DNA of 64,000 nt from Laccaria trichodermophora (GCA_018417955.1 JACTVC010000020.1:496001-560000); one strand, 5' to 3'; shown: positions 35,732 through 46,268, numbered from the stretch's first letter. Numbers and translations are program-made. The notes: generated from the letters alone by a model not told the origin.

Positions 35732-38342
35732 ATGCCAGTACTCGACACCCTTCCCCCTGGGGTGAAGTTCACGCTTCAGCGTCTTCCGAAAACGCTCGTC
35801 GCGCCGGCTTTGGTTCTTGTGTCCAACATACTCGCTCGGAATCATCTGAATATTTTCTTGCCAACTTGGGCAGTAATCGCTGCGGTTGGCCTCTCCTTGC
35901 CCACAGGCTGGGTCTTGAGGGTCAAATACAGGGATTGGGCCGACGCTAGAGACGCCGCGGCCCTTGGTGCAGTCATGCCACCCGTCGTCTACGATCCGTG
36001 GCCGGGAAGTCTGTCTTTATTCCGCATGATTATCGATGATTTCAAGAACGGCTATGCTGGTGTGTATTGCCTACGGTTTCCGATTACACAATAATTTGAC
36101 GAGTCTTTCAAGGCGATATGTTTGTCAAGACGGCTGAGGAGTACGGGAACACTTGGAACTTCAAGATCCTCTGGGAGAATAGGGTGCGGCCGCCGCAAAT
36201 TTATCAATGAACATGACTGAAATTAGCTAGTTCTTTACGATAGAGCCTGAGTACATCAAGGCCATACTTGCTACCCAATTTGATGGGTTCGAGAAAGGTT
36301 TTACTTATCGCACTTCTCATCTCACCCTGCTGATCGATATGCAGGCCCTGTGCTGCATGAACAGCTCAATACAATTCTCGGTACAGGTGTCTTCAACTCC
36401 GATGGTAAGCTCCCCATACCCAGCTTCGGAAGATTAACAACCTTTTTTCTGATCCTCTAGGCGAGATGTGGAAGTCTGTATCCTTTTCCATCGTAGACAT
36501 CCTCCAATTTAATCCTGGCTTCTAGATTCCACCGCGCGATGACCCGTCCCTTCTTTAGCAAGGATCGGATCAGCCATTTCGACATCTTCGACAGACATGC
36601 TAGCGATGCTCTTAATCAACTGAAGACCCGTCTCCGAGAAGGTTATCCAGTGAATATCCAAGTGTGTTCTTTTGGTCTGCTTTCTGTTTTGTGCCAGGAC
36701 TAACTTTCAATGATTCAGGACTTGGCATCTCGATTTACAATGGACTCCGCAACAGAATTCCTCTTCGCCCATGACGTTCACTCTCTCGGCGCCGGTCTAC
36801 CCTACCCGCACTATTCGCCTCTGGCCGAATCCTCCGAAAATCATGACCACCCTGCTAACAAGTTCTCTCGGGCCTTCGATGAAGCACAAAGAATCACGTC
36901 CTTCCGCTCCCGCCGGGGCGGCTCCTGGCCTCTGCAAGAATTTTGGTCAGACAAGGTCAAAGAGCACATGGTCGTTGTTAACAACTTCATCGCCCCCATT
37001 TTGGCTGCTGCCGTACAGAAGAAACGGGAACTTGGGGAACAAGAAAAGCCCGCTGGTGATAGGGAGGTCAGGGATGGAGAGAGCTTGTTGGATCATTTGA
37101 TCAATTACACGGATGGTCCGTCTGCCTTGGTTCTCGGTGGATAGCAGTTTCGTTCCATTTGCTCACTCTTTCGTCATAGATGAAGTCGTCCTGCGTGACG
37201 AGATTCTGAATATTCTATTGGCTGGCCGCGATACTGTGCGTTGGAACTCTGGTTTTGCACATATGCTCATCTGTATTGGCAGACCTCAAACACCATCACA
37301 TACGCGATTTACATGCTTGCGGAACACCCAGATATTTTGCAGAGACTTCGCCAAGAGATCCTCGAGAAGGTTGGGGAGTCCAGACGGCCAACATTTGAAG
37401 ATATGAGGGACATGAAATATCTGCGCGCTGTTATCAATGGTAAGTAATTTCTTTCACAATTCCAATTCAAGGTGTTCTCATCAATTCATCAATTCTGCTA
37501 TTTTCTAGAAACCCTCAGGCTCTATCCGGCAGTGTGAGCCACCTTGTTCCGCTGGTAGTTAATAAGACTGACTCAGTTCTTCTAGTCCGTTTAATATCAG
37601 GTTTGATCCTCGACTCTGCCTTCGAACTGACCCCTAACGCATCGGACAGGACCACCTCAAAACCCGTCGTCCTTCCTGCCAAGAAAGGTTGCAAGCCTTT
37701 CTATCTCCCGGCACACAGCAAGTTCGTTGTTATCTTTCCAACGCTATCAAGCCATTTATATGCTAATCTGATACCCACTAGAATGCCATATAGTGTTTTC
37801 TTGATGCATCGTCGCAAGGATCTATGGGGTCCGGATGGTCTGTTTTTTTTGCTTGCCTAACGGCCTCTGGTGCTGAGAGTATTTCGCTATAGCGGATGTG
37901 TTCGATCCGGATCGGTTCCTCGATGACCGCGTTCGCAAGTACATCACCCCGAACCCCTTCATATTCCTCCCTTTCAATGCCGGCCCACGGATATGCTTGG
38001 GGCAACAGGTAGGCTCTTTCTTTCTCTGCTTAGGAACTCACTAACACTGAAGATGTTCAAGTTCGCGTATCATGAGACTTCGTTCTTCCTGATTCGTCTT
38101 TTACAGCAATTTTCTTCTATCTCTCACGTTTTAGAGGCTCAACCTCCCTCCTCACGCTCACCACCGGAGTGGAAGAACGCGCCGGGGACAAAGGGCACGG
38201 ACAAGGTCAGGATCAAGAGCTATCTAACTATGTCCATGATGGTACGTTTTTCTTGCTCATCTACTCGTACTCTGACGTTCACGGACTTGATTTTTTTTTT
38301 ACTGTGAAGGGAGGATGCTGGGTTACGATGGAAGAAGTATGA
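35732..38342 (+). CDS. Cytochrome P450, CYP63-like
   Basis: Membrane-bound P450 monooxygenase, 593 aa from 16 exons: 35732-36059, 36113-36183, 36231-36297, 36345-36404, 36461-36473, 36526-36661, 36719-37115, 37180-37235, 37283-37439, 37509-37533, 37586-37600, 37650-37721, 37782-37837, 37893-38008, 38062-38241 and 38310-38342 (1782 nt). All P450 signatures are present and split by introns: I-helix AGRDTTS, K-helix ETLR, FDPDRF, and the heme loop [12 protein letters not shown] with its Cys ligand. A hydrophobic N-terminus ([24 protein letters not shown]) anchors it in the ER. Layout resembles basidiomycete CYP63 enzymes, which hydroxylate alkanes, fatty acids and xenobiotics; that assignment is by recall of motif context. 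Exons of 13, 15 and 25 nt are unusually small. Confidence 0.93.
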
Positions 38343-38659
38343 TCATTTGTTGAGGGTGTTGTCTAGTAACTTTCCTTCCACCACGTTCATTAAAGCAGGA
38401 AACTTAATATATTCACGGGATGTACGATATAAGATAGTTTTGTCAGTTAGTATAATTTGAAGTACTGAAAGCACTACATACAAAGATCACTTTCTATCTC
38501 TGCCAAACTTGACTTCGAGGTGATCCAAGGACAGATGCATGTGAGGAATGAGCAGATATTTATCAACGTGTCCAAGAAATATCAGAAACCATTGCCTCGG
38601 AATAACGGCGGACAGAGCATGTACATAATTGCTTAGCAACCAAAGATTGTACGAGCTGG
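38343..38659. other. Short gap between convergent P450 and F-box genes
   Basis: 317 bp, A/T rich (38390-38470), probably two facing terminators. Nothing else seen. Confidence 0.5.
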
Positions 38660-40330
38660 CTAATCGTCCGGCTGGCAGTCCTCCAAACCGGTTGGCAACG
38701 CATCTACCGAGAACAGCTTTATCCTCGGGCACAATCTTTCCACCTCTTTCGCTAAACCATTGATGAATTGATCCACCCACAACGACTGCTCTGTAAAAGT
38801 AACATCCTCCAAGCTTGGAAAAAGAGCTAGAAATGACGGAAGAATCTTGACCACTTCCTCTGTAAAAGTCAGCATCAGAGAATGATGCGAATGGATACTG
38901 AGCTGCTTGACGCTCCTCAAGGTGGATAAGCAACTCCTCGAATGCCCTAGGGAAACATGCTTCTGCATCCACTTATCCACGCCGTTCCCTGTGACGAAGC
39001 GGAGGACGAGTTTCATGGCAGTTTCGGGGCGGCTTGCTAGAGTTATGAGGGCTTCGTCGAATAGATCGTATTCGAACCAGCTGAATTCCGAGCTGACCAT
39101 TACAGAGGGAAATGGTTGGTACAGAAAGGGAGCATCGCAGTTGAAGAACCACGCAACAAAACTGGGATGTGCAGTAAGGCTTTTCAGCCCAGGGAGGATG
39201 GGTGGTTTATAATGAAGGGGTGATAAGTCACAGGGGAGAGAAAGCCCGTAGAGGTGCAAAGAGGCAAGTGACCTATGGCGTGCCAGGAATGCTGCCACAT
39301 TGCGGAAATGCATGCCTGTAGGCTGGACCAATTGGTGGCAGATGAACTCGAATTTGGAGAGGACGCGAAGATTGAGTTGGGAGAAAATTGGAGTCCATGT
39401 ATGTAAGGAGTTGCTGTCAACGTTGAGGCTGAGATCGGTGAGAGTCGTAGCGCTGAGTTGGAGTCTGGATTGGGTCCAGTCCAGGAGAGGGGGCTGGAGC
39501 AGCATCTGAGAGTGGATATGAAATGTGGTAAGAACTGAGAAGGTTAGAGGTGTGAGCCACTCGATGGATCTCTCGGAGGTCGGCTCCAGATCTTCAGATT
39601 TTCGAGCGGCTGAGGGCGATTGTCGTATTGCGGGGGCGGTTGAAGATGCTGGCTTCAAGGTGTAATCCCAGGCCTTTCCAAGGATCGATAGAAACTTGTG
39701 CCATGCAAGTTGGTATAGACTCTTTGGTAAAATGTGCCCTGATTGTGGGCCACCAGTATGTGGCGATGAGCTGTCCATTCGAGATAAGCGTCGCAATAAA
39801 TTTGAATATTTCAAGGAGATGTGGTTGGCACCGTACACCAACAGGCATTGGCAGGACTTGGCCAACGCAGCGTCCAACAACTCCGCAAATTCTAGCCTCC
39901 ATTTTTCCACGTCGAGTTGGGCTTGATCATGATAGCGTTTCGAGTGGACCAACCAGTTGAATGAGGAATATCGCAAGGTCAGTTCCGTTATCTCAGGCAT
40001 CAATTCAACCATTCGTCGCAAAGTGCGAAGGTCTGAAAGCAACCTGGTGAGATCCGCATTTGGGTGGAACGAAACACTGCGTAGATTCTGAGTGAAGAGA
40101 GACCTCCCAAACGCGCGAAATGCGTCTTTCGATGGGTTTACGAGTGAGATGTGTTCACTCGATGTGATCCTAAGACCGTTGCGTTCCAGGAAGATGGGTA
40201 ACACACAGAAGTGGAGATCCTTGCAAGTGGATGCAAGGTTATAGATTGCGTCGTCAGGTAGATCATCTAGGATCACTCTAAGCAACTCGTTCGGTAAGTC
40301 AACGGGTCCTGCGAGCCTCCTGCTCTCCAT
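38660..40330 (-). CDS. F-box / leucine-rich repeat protein, second paralogue
   Basis: 556 aa single exon if started at the ATG of MESRRLAG (40328-40330); the frame is open 38 codons further up to 40444, but the shorter start fits the paralogue at 23004-24545. F-box at about residues 8-50 (VDLPNELLRVILDDLPDDAIY, CKDLHFCVLPIFLERNGLRI), then LRR-like segments (LRTLRRMVELMPEITELTL, LTDLSLNVDS, LASLHLYGLSL, VKQLSIHSHH, LFPSLEDVTFTEQSLW). Probable SCF ubiquitin ligase adaptor with unknown substrate. The region around residues 200-260 is Ser/Pro rich and poorly conserved with the paralogue. Confidence 0.85.
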   Translation of the reverse strand: MESRRLAGPVDLPNELLRVILDDLPDDAIYNLASTCKDLHFCVLPIFLERNGLRITSSEHISLVNPSKDAFRAFGRSLFTQNLRSVSFHPNADLTRLLSDLRTLRRMVELMPEITELTLRYSSFNWLVHSKRYHDQAQLDVEKWRLEFAELLDAALAKSCQCLLVYGANHISLKYSNLLRRLSRMDSSSPHTGGPQSGHILPKSLYQLAWHKFLSILGKAWDYTLKPASSTAPAIRQSPSAARKSEDLEPTSERSIEWLTPLTFSVLTTFHIHSQMLLQPPLLDWTQSRLQLSATTLTDLSLNVDSNSLHTWTPIFSQLNLRVLSKFEFICHQLVQPTGMHFRNVAAFLARHRSLASLHLYGLSLPCDLSPLHYKPPILPGLKSLTAHPSFVAWFFNCDAPFLYQPFPSVMVSSEFSWFEYDLFDEALITLASRPETAMKLVLRFVTGNGVDKWMQKHVSLGHSRSCLSTLRSVKQLSIHSHHSLMLTFTEEVVKILPSFLALFPSLEDVTFTEQSLWVDQFINGLAKEVERLCPRIKLFSVDALPTGLEDCQPDD

Positions 40331-40569
40331 TGAAACGCGGACGTGGATGAGGAATGGGTTTACGACGATAGAAGGCTGTACCGCCCTTGCTGTCGATCCG
40401 ACGTCAGGCAATATATAATGCCACCGTGCTCGTCGCGTCTGCAAAAGTCCTTGTAGCTAGTCATCATGACTCGCATTGGCCCGGGCATGCTTGGTGGCCG
40501 CAGACAAGGACTTTGACGGCCGTCTGTGGACAAAACTCGCTTTTTTTTTCTACCTACATACTTTTCTTG

Positions 40570-40920
40570 AAATAAAGCTGGCAATTGTCAAAGATTGTCA
40601 AAGATAACCAAAGATTGTTGAAGATTGTCAAAGATTGTTCCATTACAGAAACATGTGAAGGAAGAAAGCCAAATTTTGCGAACAATCTTCAACAATCTTG
40701 CGGAATCTTCAACAATCTTTCAATTACAGTTAGGCTTTGGTTCTATTTACAACCTGAGATCTTTGGCAATCTTGCATTTTGTAGGTCTGTATGTTTGGTA
40801 CACGACCAAAATTGAGACTGAATAATCTTGGAAAATCCCCCATAATCTTCCAGATTCTCAGCTTTCCCTCAATCCCACAATTGAGGGATCTTCAACAAAC
40901 TTCAACAATTGTTGTGACCG
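40570..40920. repeat. CAAAGATTGT-rich simple repeat
   Basis: Repeated CAAAGATTGT, TTGAAGATTGT and their reverse ACAATCTTCAAC, next to a CTGTGGACAAAACT-poly(T) motif at about 40525-40550. The same combination occurs inverted at about 61830-62275, so this is a dispersed repeat family. Confidence 0.75.
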
Positions 40921-40958
40921 CTGCCGCTGGTAAACATCACAAGAGAGATGATGTCACG

Positions 40959-41035
40959 TTTCCCACCTTCGAGGACCAAAATCCGGTCCATTCGGACACC
41001 GAATGGACCGGATTTTGGTCCTCGAAGGTGGGAAA
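40959..41035. repeat. Perfect 77 bp palindrome (37 bp arms, 3 nt loop)
   Basis: Arms 40959-40995 and 40999-41035 are exact reverse complements around the loop ACA. The left arm begins TTTCCCACCTTCGAGG and ends GGTCCATTCGG. It can form a cruciform or, if transcribed, a long perfect hairpin. Confidence 0.97.
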
Positions 41036-41059
41036 ATACTGTATCACCATTGTTTCGAA

Positions 41060-42030
41060 GTGAGTTTTCATCTGTTTCGCCTGTTGTTGGGCTTAAAAAA
41101 ATCACCCAGTATGAGGGAATCGCCACCTCCAGATTCAAAAGACCATGTTTTGTTGTTCTTTTTGGATGTTAATTTTTATGCCTGAGTGGGGAGCATTTCA
41201 CTTAGCTGTGAGTTTTCATCTGTTTCACCTGTTCTTAGGCTTAAAAGAAACAACCAGTATTAAAGAATCACCATCTCCATTTGCGAAAGACCACGTTTTG
41301 TCGTTTTGGCTGTATGTTAAAGTTTTATGCCCAGGGAAGCATTTCATTTAGCAGTGAGTTTTCATCCGTTTCACCTGTTCTTGGGCTTAAAAGAAACGCT
41401 CAGTACGAAAGAATCTTCATCTCTATTTGCGAAAGACCGCGTTTTGTCGTTCTGGCTGTATGTCAGACTTTTATGGCCAGGGGGAGAATTTCACTTAGCA
41501 GTGAGTTTTCATCCGTTTTACCTGTTCTTGGGCTTAAAAAAAGCGCCCAGTACGAAAGAGTTACCATCTCTATTTTCGAAAGACCGCGTTTTGTCGTTCT
41601 GACTGTATGTTAATTTTCTATGCCCAGGGGGAGAATTTCATTTAGCAGTGAGTTTTCATCCGTTTCACCTGTTCTTGGGCTTAAAAAAAACGCACAGTAC
41701 GAACGAATCTCCATCTCTATTTGCGAAAGACCGCGTTCTGTCGTTCTGGCTGTATGTCAAATTTTTATGCCCAGGGGGAACATTTCACTTAACCGTGAGT
41801 TTTCATTCGTTTCGCCTGTTCTTGGGCTTAAAAGAAACGCTCAGTACGAACGAATCACCATCTCTATTTTCGAAAGACCGCGTTTTGTTGTTCTGGCTGT
41901 ATGTCAAATTTTTATGCCCAGGGGGAGCATTTCACTTAGCAGTGAGTTTTTATCTGTTTCATCTGTTCTTGGGCTTAAAAGAAATGCCCAGTATGCACCA
42001 TCTCCATTTGTGAAAGACTGTGTCTTGTCA
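41060..42030 (+). repeat. 147 bp satellite array, about 6.6 copies
   Basis: GTGAGTTTTCATC recurs at 41060, 41208, 41354, 41501, 41648, 41795 and 41942, i.e. spacing 146-148 and mostly exactly 147 nt. Other shared words: CCTGTTCTTGGGCTTAAAA, GAAAGACCGCGTTTTG, GCTGTATGT, ATGCCCAGG. Because 147 is divisible by 3, repetitive frames stay open in more than one phase; I do not regard them as genes. Confidence 0.95.
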
Positions 42031-42944
42031 TTCTGGCTGTATGCTCTATTATCAGCATTTCATGATTGTCTCAGTGTTTTTTCCCCCCTAATGCCAAAAG
42101 TGGTTGTGAATGTTGATGCTGGCCTGTGGCCATTTGTGATCAAGACTTGGTACAGACATTTTATGAGACCATCCCCCTTTCTCTCTACACCATGTATCAG
42201 CCGTTCATCTCCTGCTTTTTTGACAAGTCACCTTGCCCTTCCTCCACTGTTTGTGGTTTGCTCTCCCTGATTTCTCTGATTTCATTGCTCAAACATCTGG
42301 GACATCAGGGTTGACCTTCAAATCATTCCCAAGGTATCCTGTAATGGAGAACATTGATGTTTTTTCAATTTTTTTCTTTTGTCACATGGTCCCAGCTTCT
42401 AGGAAAGCTAGCCTGCAGCCTGCCAGTCACTGGAAACTCACAAACCTTCAACTCAAAGTTAAAAATGCTTTGCATACAAATCTTGGCATGGAGGAACATA
42501 TGTTATGTCAAGAAAGCAGTGAGTTTTACGAACTGGCAAAAGCGTATTTCCATGTGAAAATGTGACATAGAAAAACTCATTCAAACAAATTTATGTTCAG
42601 CTCAGCCATGGTGTACAAAGCAGCTTTGTCTCTGCTTTCATCAACAAGAGCCTTTATGTAATAAATTCTTTCTCTCATAAGGAGTTCGTTTGGAGCTTCA
42701 AGTATTGCCTGAACACAATTTTGGTGAGTAAAACTGGAGTAAAATGTCTGTAAGGAAAAAAGAAAGTTCCTGCACTCCACCTCATCCTCTATACTTATGT
42801 GCAACCCATCACAGCATACATGGGCATTCTGATGGCCTACACTCCCTTCACCATTGCAGACATCATAAGTACCTGCCTGGCTCTCAAACAGATGCTTTTA
42901 TTCTGTTGCTTGGGCAATCTGTGACAAAAATAGACCAGGTCACC

Positions 42945-43019
42945 ATATTTTTTTTTCAGCCTTTGGCCAGACCCCCTCCCTCCCAGCCAGTGTTTGGGAT
43001 CCACGTTCCACCACCCCCT
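42945..43019 (-). mobile_element. Truncated end of a CAAGGGGGTGG-type MITE
   Basis: Read on the minus strand this begins CAAGGGGGTGGTGGAACG, then a G-rich tract and GGTCTGGCCAAAGG, matching the left end of the MITE at 61193-61685. No partner end was found upstream, so it is a fragment. Confidence 0.7.
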
Positions 43020-43063
43020 TGCATGCATGCAAGCTTTACATCAGTCTTTTACAATGCTGTGTT

Positions 43064-44182
43064 CAAGGGGGTGCCGGCCCGGGAATCCCGTACCGGGACC
43101 TGGTTAGTTAGTCCAGCCGCAGGCTGCGAAAAAAAAAAAAGGACGCCTCAGGCAGAGGGCCTTAAATCATCAAATTGAGTATCGTGTAGCATAATGTAAT
43201 GAATACAGAATGTACTGGGAGGACTACAGCTTCAATAGAGGCCATAAAGGACCAGAAAAACGAGTGATATAAGGTATTCATTCATTTCCTGCATCAAATT
43301 ACATTGAAATCTACACCACATCCTCATTACCAACTCATTACAGTACTAGACTACTTCACAGTAGACCGACGATGTGAACGATATTCAAGAATCTACTGTA
43401 CGTCTCGTACATTCTATGTATAACGGCAAAAATTGACACTACCATCGTCGATGAGGCGGACAGAGGAGATTTTGACGAAGGGGAGGATGCTGAGGACTTA
43501 GACTCAGAGTGTGGCGATTTTTTGGGGGGAATGATGGACGGCATGGTGGGAGCGGAAAGTGACGGTGTTGGGGAAGACTGGATGCAAGATGATGATTTCG
43601 CTCCTGCGCGAAAATCCAGAGACTTACTTTCTACGCGTCCAACAGTCTCGGAACAATCGAAACCCTGAAAGCGGCGGTGAGAACAGTGGCGAAAAGGAAA
43701 GTGGCACAAAAGCGACATCACACACTGATGAGATGTCTCCCACTGAGGTTGCCGAGCCACCAGAAGTTGAAGATCCTGAGGAGGAGTCAGGGCAGTCAAA
43801 GTGCAAATGTGTCCCTCGAAAAGGAGAAGACCGTGACGCACTGGACTGTTGTCTTTGCGGAACAGTCCTCAAATGCAAACAAGCTGGTTGCGAGACCCAA
43901 TGGGTAAGTGCATTGCATTGATAGAACTGACTGATTTTCAACTCACGTTATATGCCTAGTTCCATCTCAAATGTGTTGAAATTGTGCAAGCGCCCCGGAA
44001 TTGGGTCTGCGTGGTTTGTGCGGCTTCTGGGAGAGGGCGTGGGGGGAAGTGCTCATGCAGATGATGTTATGTTTCTATTTTTAGACACGTGCCTGATTAC
44101 GTTAGTTAGTTAGTCCAACCTCAAGTCGCCTTTAAAAAAAAATCGACCCCGGGTCTTTTTTTTCAATGCCGGCACCCCCTTG
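43064..44182 (+). mobile_element. TIR element with PHD-finger cargo, 1119 bp, 8 bp target duplication
   Basis: Ends CAAGGGGGTGCCGGC and its exact reverse complement, flanked by perfect 8 bp duplications GCTGTGTT at 43056-43063 and 44183-44190. Just inside each end are a GTTAGTTAGTCCA motif in the same inverted arrangement and poly(A)/poly(T) runs. No transposase; the interior codes for a PHD-finger protein. It shares the CAAGGGGGTG tip with the MITE at 61193. An 8 bp duplication fits hAT or KDZ/Zisupton-type elements; I cannot decide which. Confidence 0.9.
43559..44064 (+). CDS. Small acidic protein with C-terminal PHD finger, inside the TIR element
   Basis: Exons 43559-43903 and 43960-44064 (56 nt GT-AG intron) give 149 aa. 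The C-terminus has a full C4HC3 arrangement: CCLC, then CKQAGC, HLKC after the splice junction (ETQW|FHLKC), and VCVVC, i.e. a PHD-type zinc finger, a fold that often reads histone tails. Before it lies an acidic Glu/Ser/Pro stretch and a CKC pair. The first 30 residues are doubtful: another frame just upstream (43440-43670) is strikingly acidic (DEGEDAEDLDSE, EDWMQDDDF) and closes at a TGA near 43669, so an intron or frameshift may link the two. It could be a captured host gene or the tail of a larger transposon protein. Confidence 0.62.
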
Positions 44183-44385
44183 GCTGTGTTGACTCTTGAG
44201 GATCACTGGGACATTGTCATCAATAGCATTGAGAGAGGAGCAATCCCTAATGTCTATGATCTTGACTATTGCAGATGATTTTTAGATAAGTTTGAAACCC
44301 ATTTTCCTTTTTATGTTCGACTTGATATTAACACACATTGGACAGGCTTAAATCAAGCCAAATCCACACCACATGGCAGAGCTCT

Positions 44386-44958
44386 TATAGCGGGTGTTCT
44401 GTGAGTTCGGAGTGACTAAGTAGTACTCACCGACGCTAAGCGTATCCGGCGAACTTCGTAGACGGAAGTTGGAGTAGGAGACTATTGGTGTGAAGACCTG
44501 TTAGGGTCAAGAAGCGATAGCGGGCGTAACCTAGCAAGGATTGCTTGTGCAACGGAAATCCGCAGCAACAACCTCTGCTGCTTCTCGGGAAATCCGCGAG
44601 AAGTTGGGTACAGACGCTAGATGGGTGATTCAACGATGTTTGACTAGTAACGCAGATACTCTCTAGGTAAAAGCGTTAGTCACCAATCTCAGAACAATAA
44701 CACTTGCCAATCGTGGGTGAAGTACGATAGAACGCCTCTTCAGGTGCGATTTGCAGTGGTGGGATTGAGGTAAGAAAAGATGGATAAAAACATGTGTCTA
44801 CCGCATGTAGTTATCTAAAGCACGTGACTCGTAATGTGATGAAGAATGTAACCGTAAGATTCATAAGAGTCCGTAAAATTAAATATGCAGTAAGTAGAAA
44901 GTATACCATACGACTGTCAGGAGTTGAATCCTGGTAAGGAGGTGAATCATCCGTTACA
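44386..44958 (-). repeat. 3' LTR of the chromovirus
   Basis: 573 bp, matching 60061-60633 except AGCAAGG for AGCGAGG and GTATACC for GTACACC. One of these is a CpG transition. Confidence 0.93.
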
Positions 44959-44966
44959 AAGCCCCC

Positions 44967-46268
44967 CTAGTTTGTACTTGCTGTGAATACAAATTCCTCC
45001 AGTAAAGGAATGTCCTTCAAGCGACGGCCATGCCAACGGACGGGGAATGTGACATCGATCCTGTTCTCGATGAAAGTAAAGTCGTCCGGCGATGGAACTG
45101 AACCTGTCTCAGGAGCGTGCTCGCCTCTGTTGTTTCCCCTGAGGTATTCGCGCCATTCCTTCCTTGTCTGAGGTGCTAAGAGCCCTGATCCTAAGTCTCT
45201 GGCTATATTCCCCATGATGCGCTCGCAACCTTGGTTCCACTCGCCTCTCCAGTGCTTCGAGCATTCCTCGAGTATCTCTGTAGTTGGGAATGCCCAGCGA
45301 TCCTCCGTCGGACTGCCGAGTGGGACGTACCCGTGGATAAGCTCGACTTCCTGCGCTGACAGCTGGTCATAAAATACTGGCATGTCGAGGGATGACACGT
45401 TTGCGACTCCGCCTCTGTGGTGGACCGTAACTTGGATGGAGGGTCCACTCATGTATTCTTCTACTAAGCGCTCGCCACCGTAGAACCTGGCGATCCAGCT
45501 GGTCGGGCCTCCCATGGCAACGACTGCCCTAGCGTGGGGCCGACGCAAAATGTCCGCTAGCTTCCCCAAGTATTGGTCCATGAACGCTACTCTTCCCTTG
45601 TCGTAGGTGAGTGGTGATTCTTGGAAACCAGTGTCGTAAGTCCTCTTGATAAGATCCGTCATGCTCGGTGTGTCGTGGCAGTGGAATCGAGGGAGTGCGT
45701 CGAATGGGATGGCGAGGATAAACTTCATGCCTCTGCTTATGGCGAGGTCGAGGACGTGCCGCATGTTCAAGATGCCAGGGCCGCAAATAGCCCAGTAGCG
45801 AAGGCGTATCTGTGTACGATTGTCGGGGAACAGGAGGACGCCTTCTTCCAGGAACTCGGTACTCCAGGAAGGCCCTATTGGCATCATCCAAAGGGTCGAA
45901 GGACCAGTGATGTTATTGCGAGAACGAAGACGGCGGATGAGTTGTTCTTTGTTCGTTAAAGGTGAGTCGCTACGTGGTTGATACGATCGTCTACGTGAAG
46001 GAGACTGAGAGCGAGGCCTGGGGTAAGGGCTTGATCTTGCAGAGTTGCGAGGGCTCGCGCGACTGCGATCGGCTTGTCCTGATGAGCTACTACGGCTGGT
46101 TGATGAGCCTGACTGTGCTATAGCCTCCACCCAGCCCCTAGGAGAACGCTCAGCCTTTCGAACTTTGCGTAGGCCGTTGTTAGCTCCTGGTAAGGTGAAA
46201 CTGGTACCCACCCATGGCTGTAGGCCTATGCCATATAAACTGGAATAATCCACCTGACTGTTTTCCAT
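44967..46268 (-). CDS. Chromovirus accessory ORF B, unknown function
   Basis: 433 codons, ending 9 bp from the 3' LTR. An Arg/Ser/Pro-rich segment (SRSSSSG, SPYPRPRSQSPSRRR) precedes a globular part with phrases such as LWMMPIGPSWSTEFLEEGV, LDLAISRGMKFILAIPFDALPRF and LIHGYVPLGSPTEDRW. No signal peptide, membrane helix, nuclease or protease motif is recognised, so it is not an obvious envelope gene. The first 15 or so residues (to about 46222) come from the nested insertion; in the parent element the frame continued upstream. Position between pol and the LTR on the coding strand shows that it belongs to the element. Function unknown. Confidence 0.75.
   Translation of the reverse strand: MENSQVDYSSLYGIGLQPWVGTSFTLPGANNGLRKVRKAERSPRGWVEAIAQSGSSTSRSSSSGQADRSRASPRNSARSSPYPRPRSQSPSRRRSYQPRSDSPLTNKEQLIRRLRSRNNITGPSTLWMMPIGPSWSTEFLEEGVLLFPDNRTQIRLRYWAICGPGILNMRHVLDLAISRGMKFILAIPFDALPRFHCHDTPSMTDLIKRTYDTGFQESPLTYDKGRVAFMDQYLGKLADILRRPHARAVVAMGGPTSWIARFYGGERLVEEYMSGPSIQVTVHHRGGVANVSSLDMPVFYDQLSAQEVELIHGYVPLGSPTEDRWAFPTTEILEECSKHWRGEWNQGCERIMGNIARDLGSGLLAPQTRKEWREYLRGNNRGEHAPETGSVPSPDDFTFIENRIDVTFPVRWHGRRLKDIPLLEEFVFTASTN

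Larger units (their letters stand above)
42050..44380 (+). pseudogene. GH3-like pseudogene, interrupted by transposons
   Basis: Pieces of a GH3-family (acyl-acid adenylating, JAR1-like) protein are visible: YETIPLSLYTMYQPFISCFFDKSPCP near 42150-42235, then after a frame change FSDFIAQTSGTSG with FKSFPRY (the SGTSG nucleotide-binding motif of this fold) near 42262-42340. Much further on, FYNAVLTLEDHWDIVINSIERGAIP reads across 43035-44270 once the element at 43064-44182 and one target duplication are removed. A TGA follows near 44276. The remainder, FETHFPFYVRLDINTHW...HGRALVNTK, is split by the 16 kb chromovirus (44386-60633). Frameshifts and stops show it is dead. Family assignment rests on these motifs. 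Confidence 0.6.

Noticed and set aside
41281..42270. Repetitive reading frames in the 147 bp satellite as a gene
   Set aside because: Open in two phases because the unit is 49 codons long; no domain, no start context and no splice structure. Noted as a finding but not called.
42577..42804. Minus-strand frame (LQTFYSSFTHQNCVQAILEAP...) as a gene exon
   Set aside because: Protein-like text but no splice partners or domain; it lies within the GH3-like relic on the other strand, so evidence is too weak.
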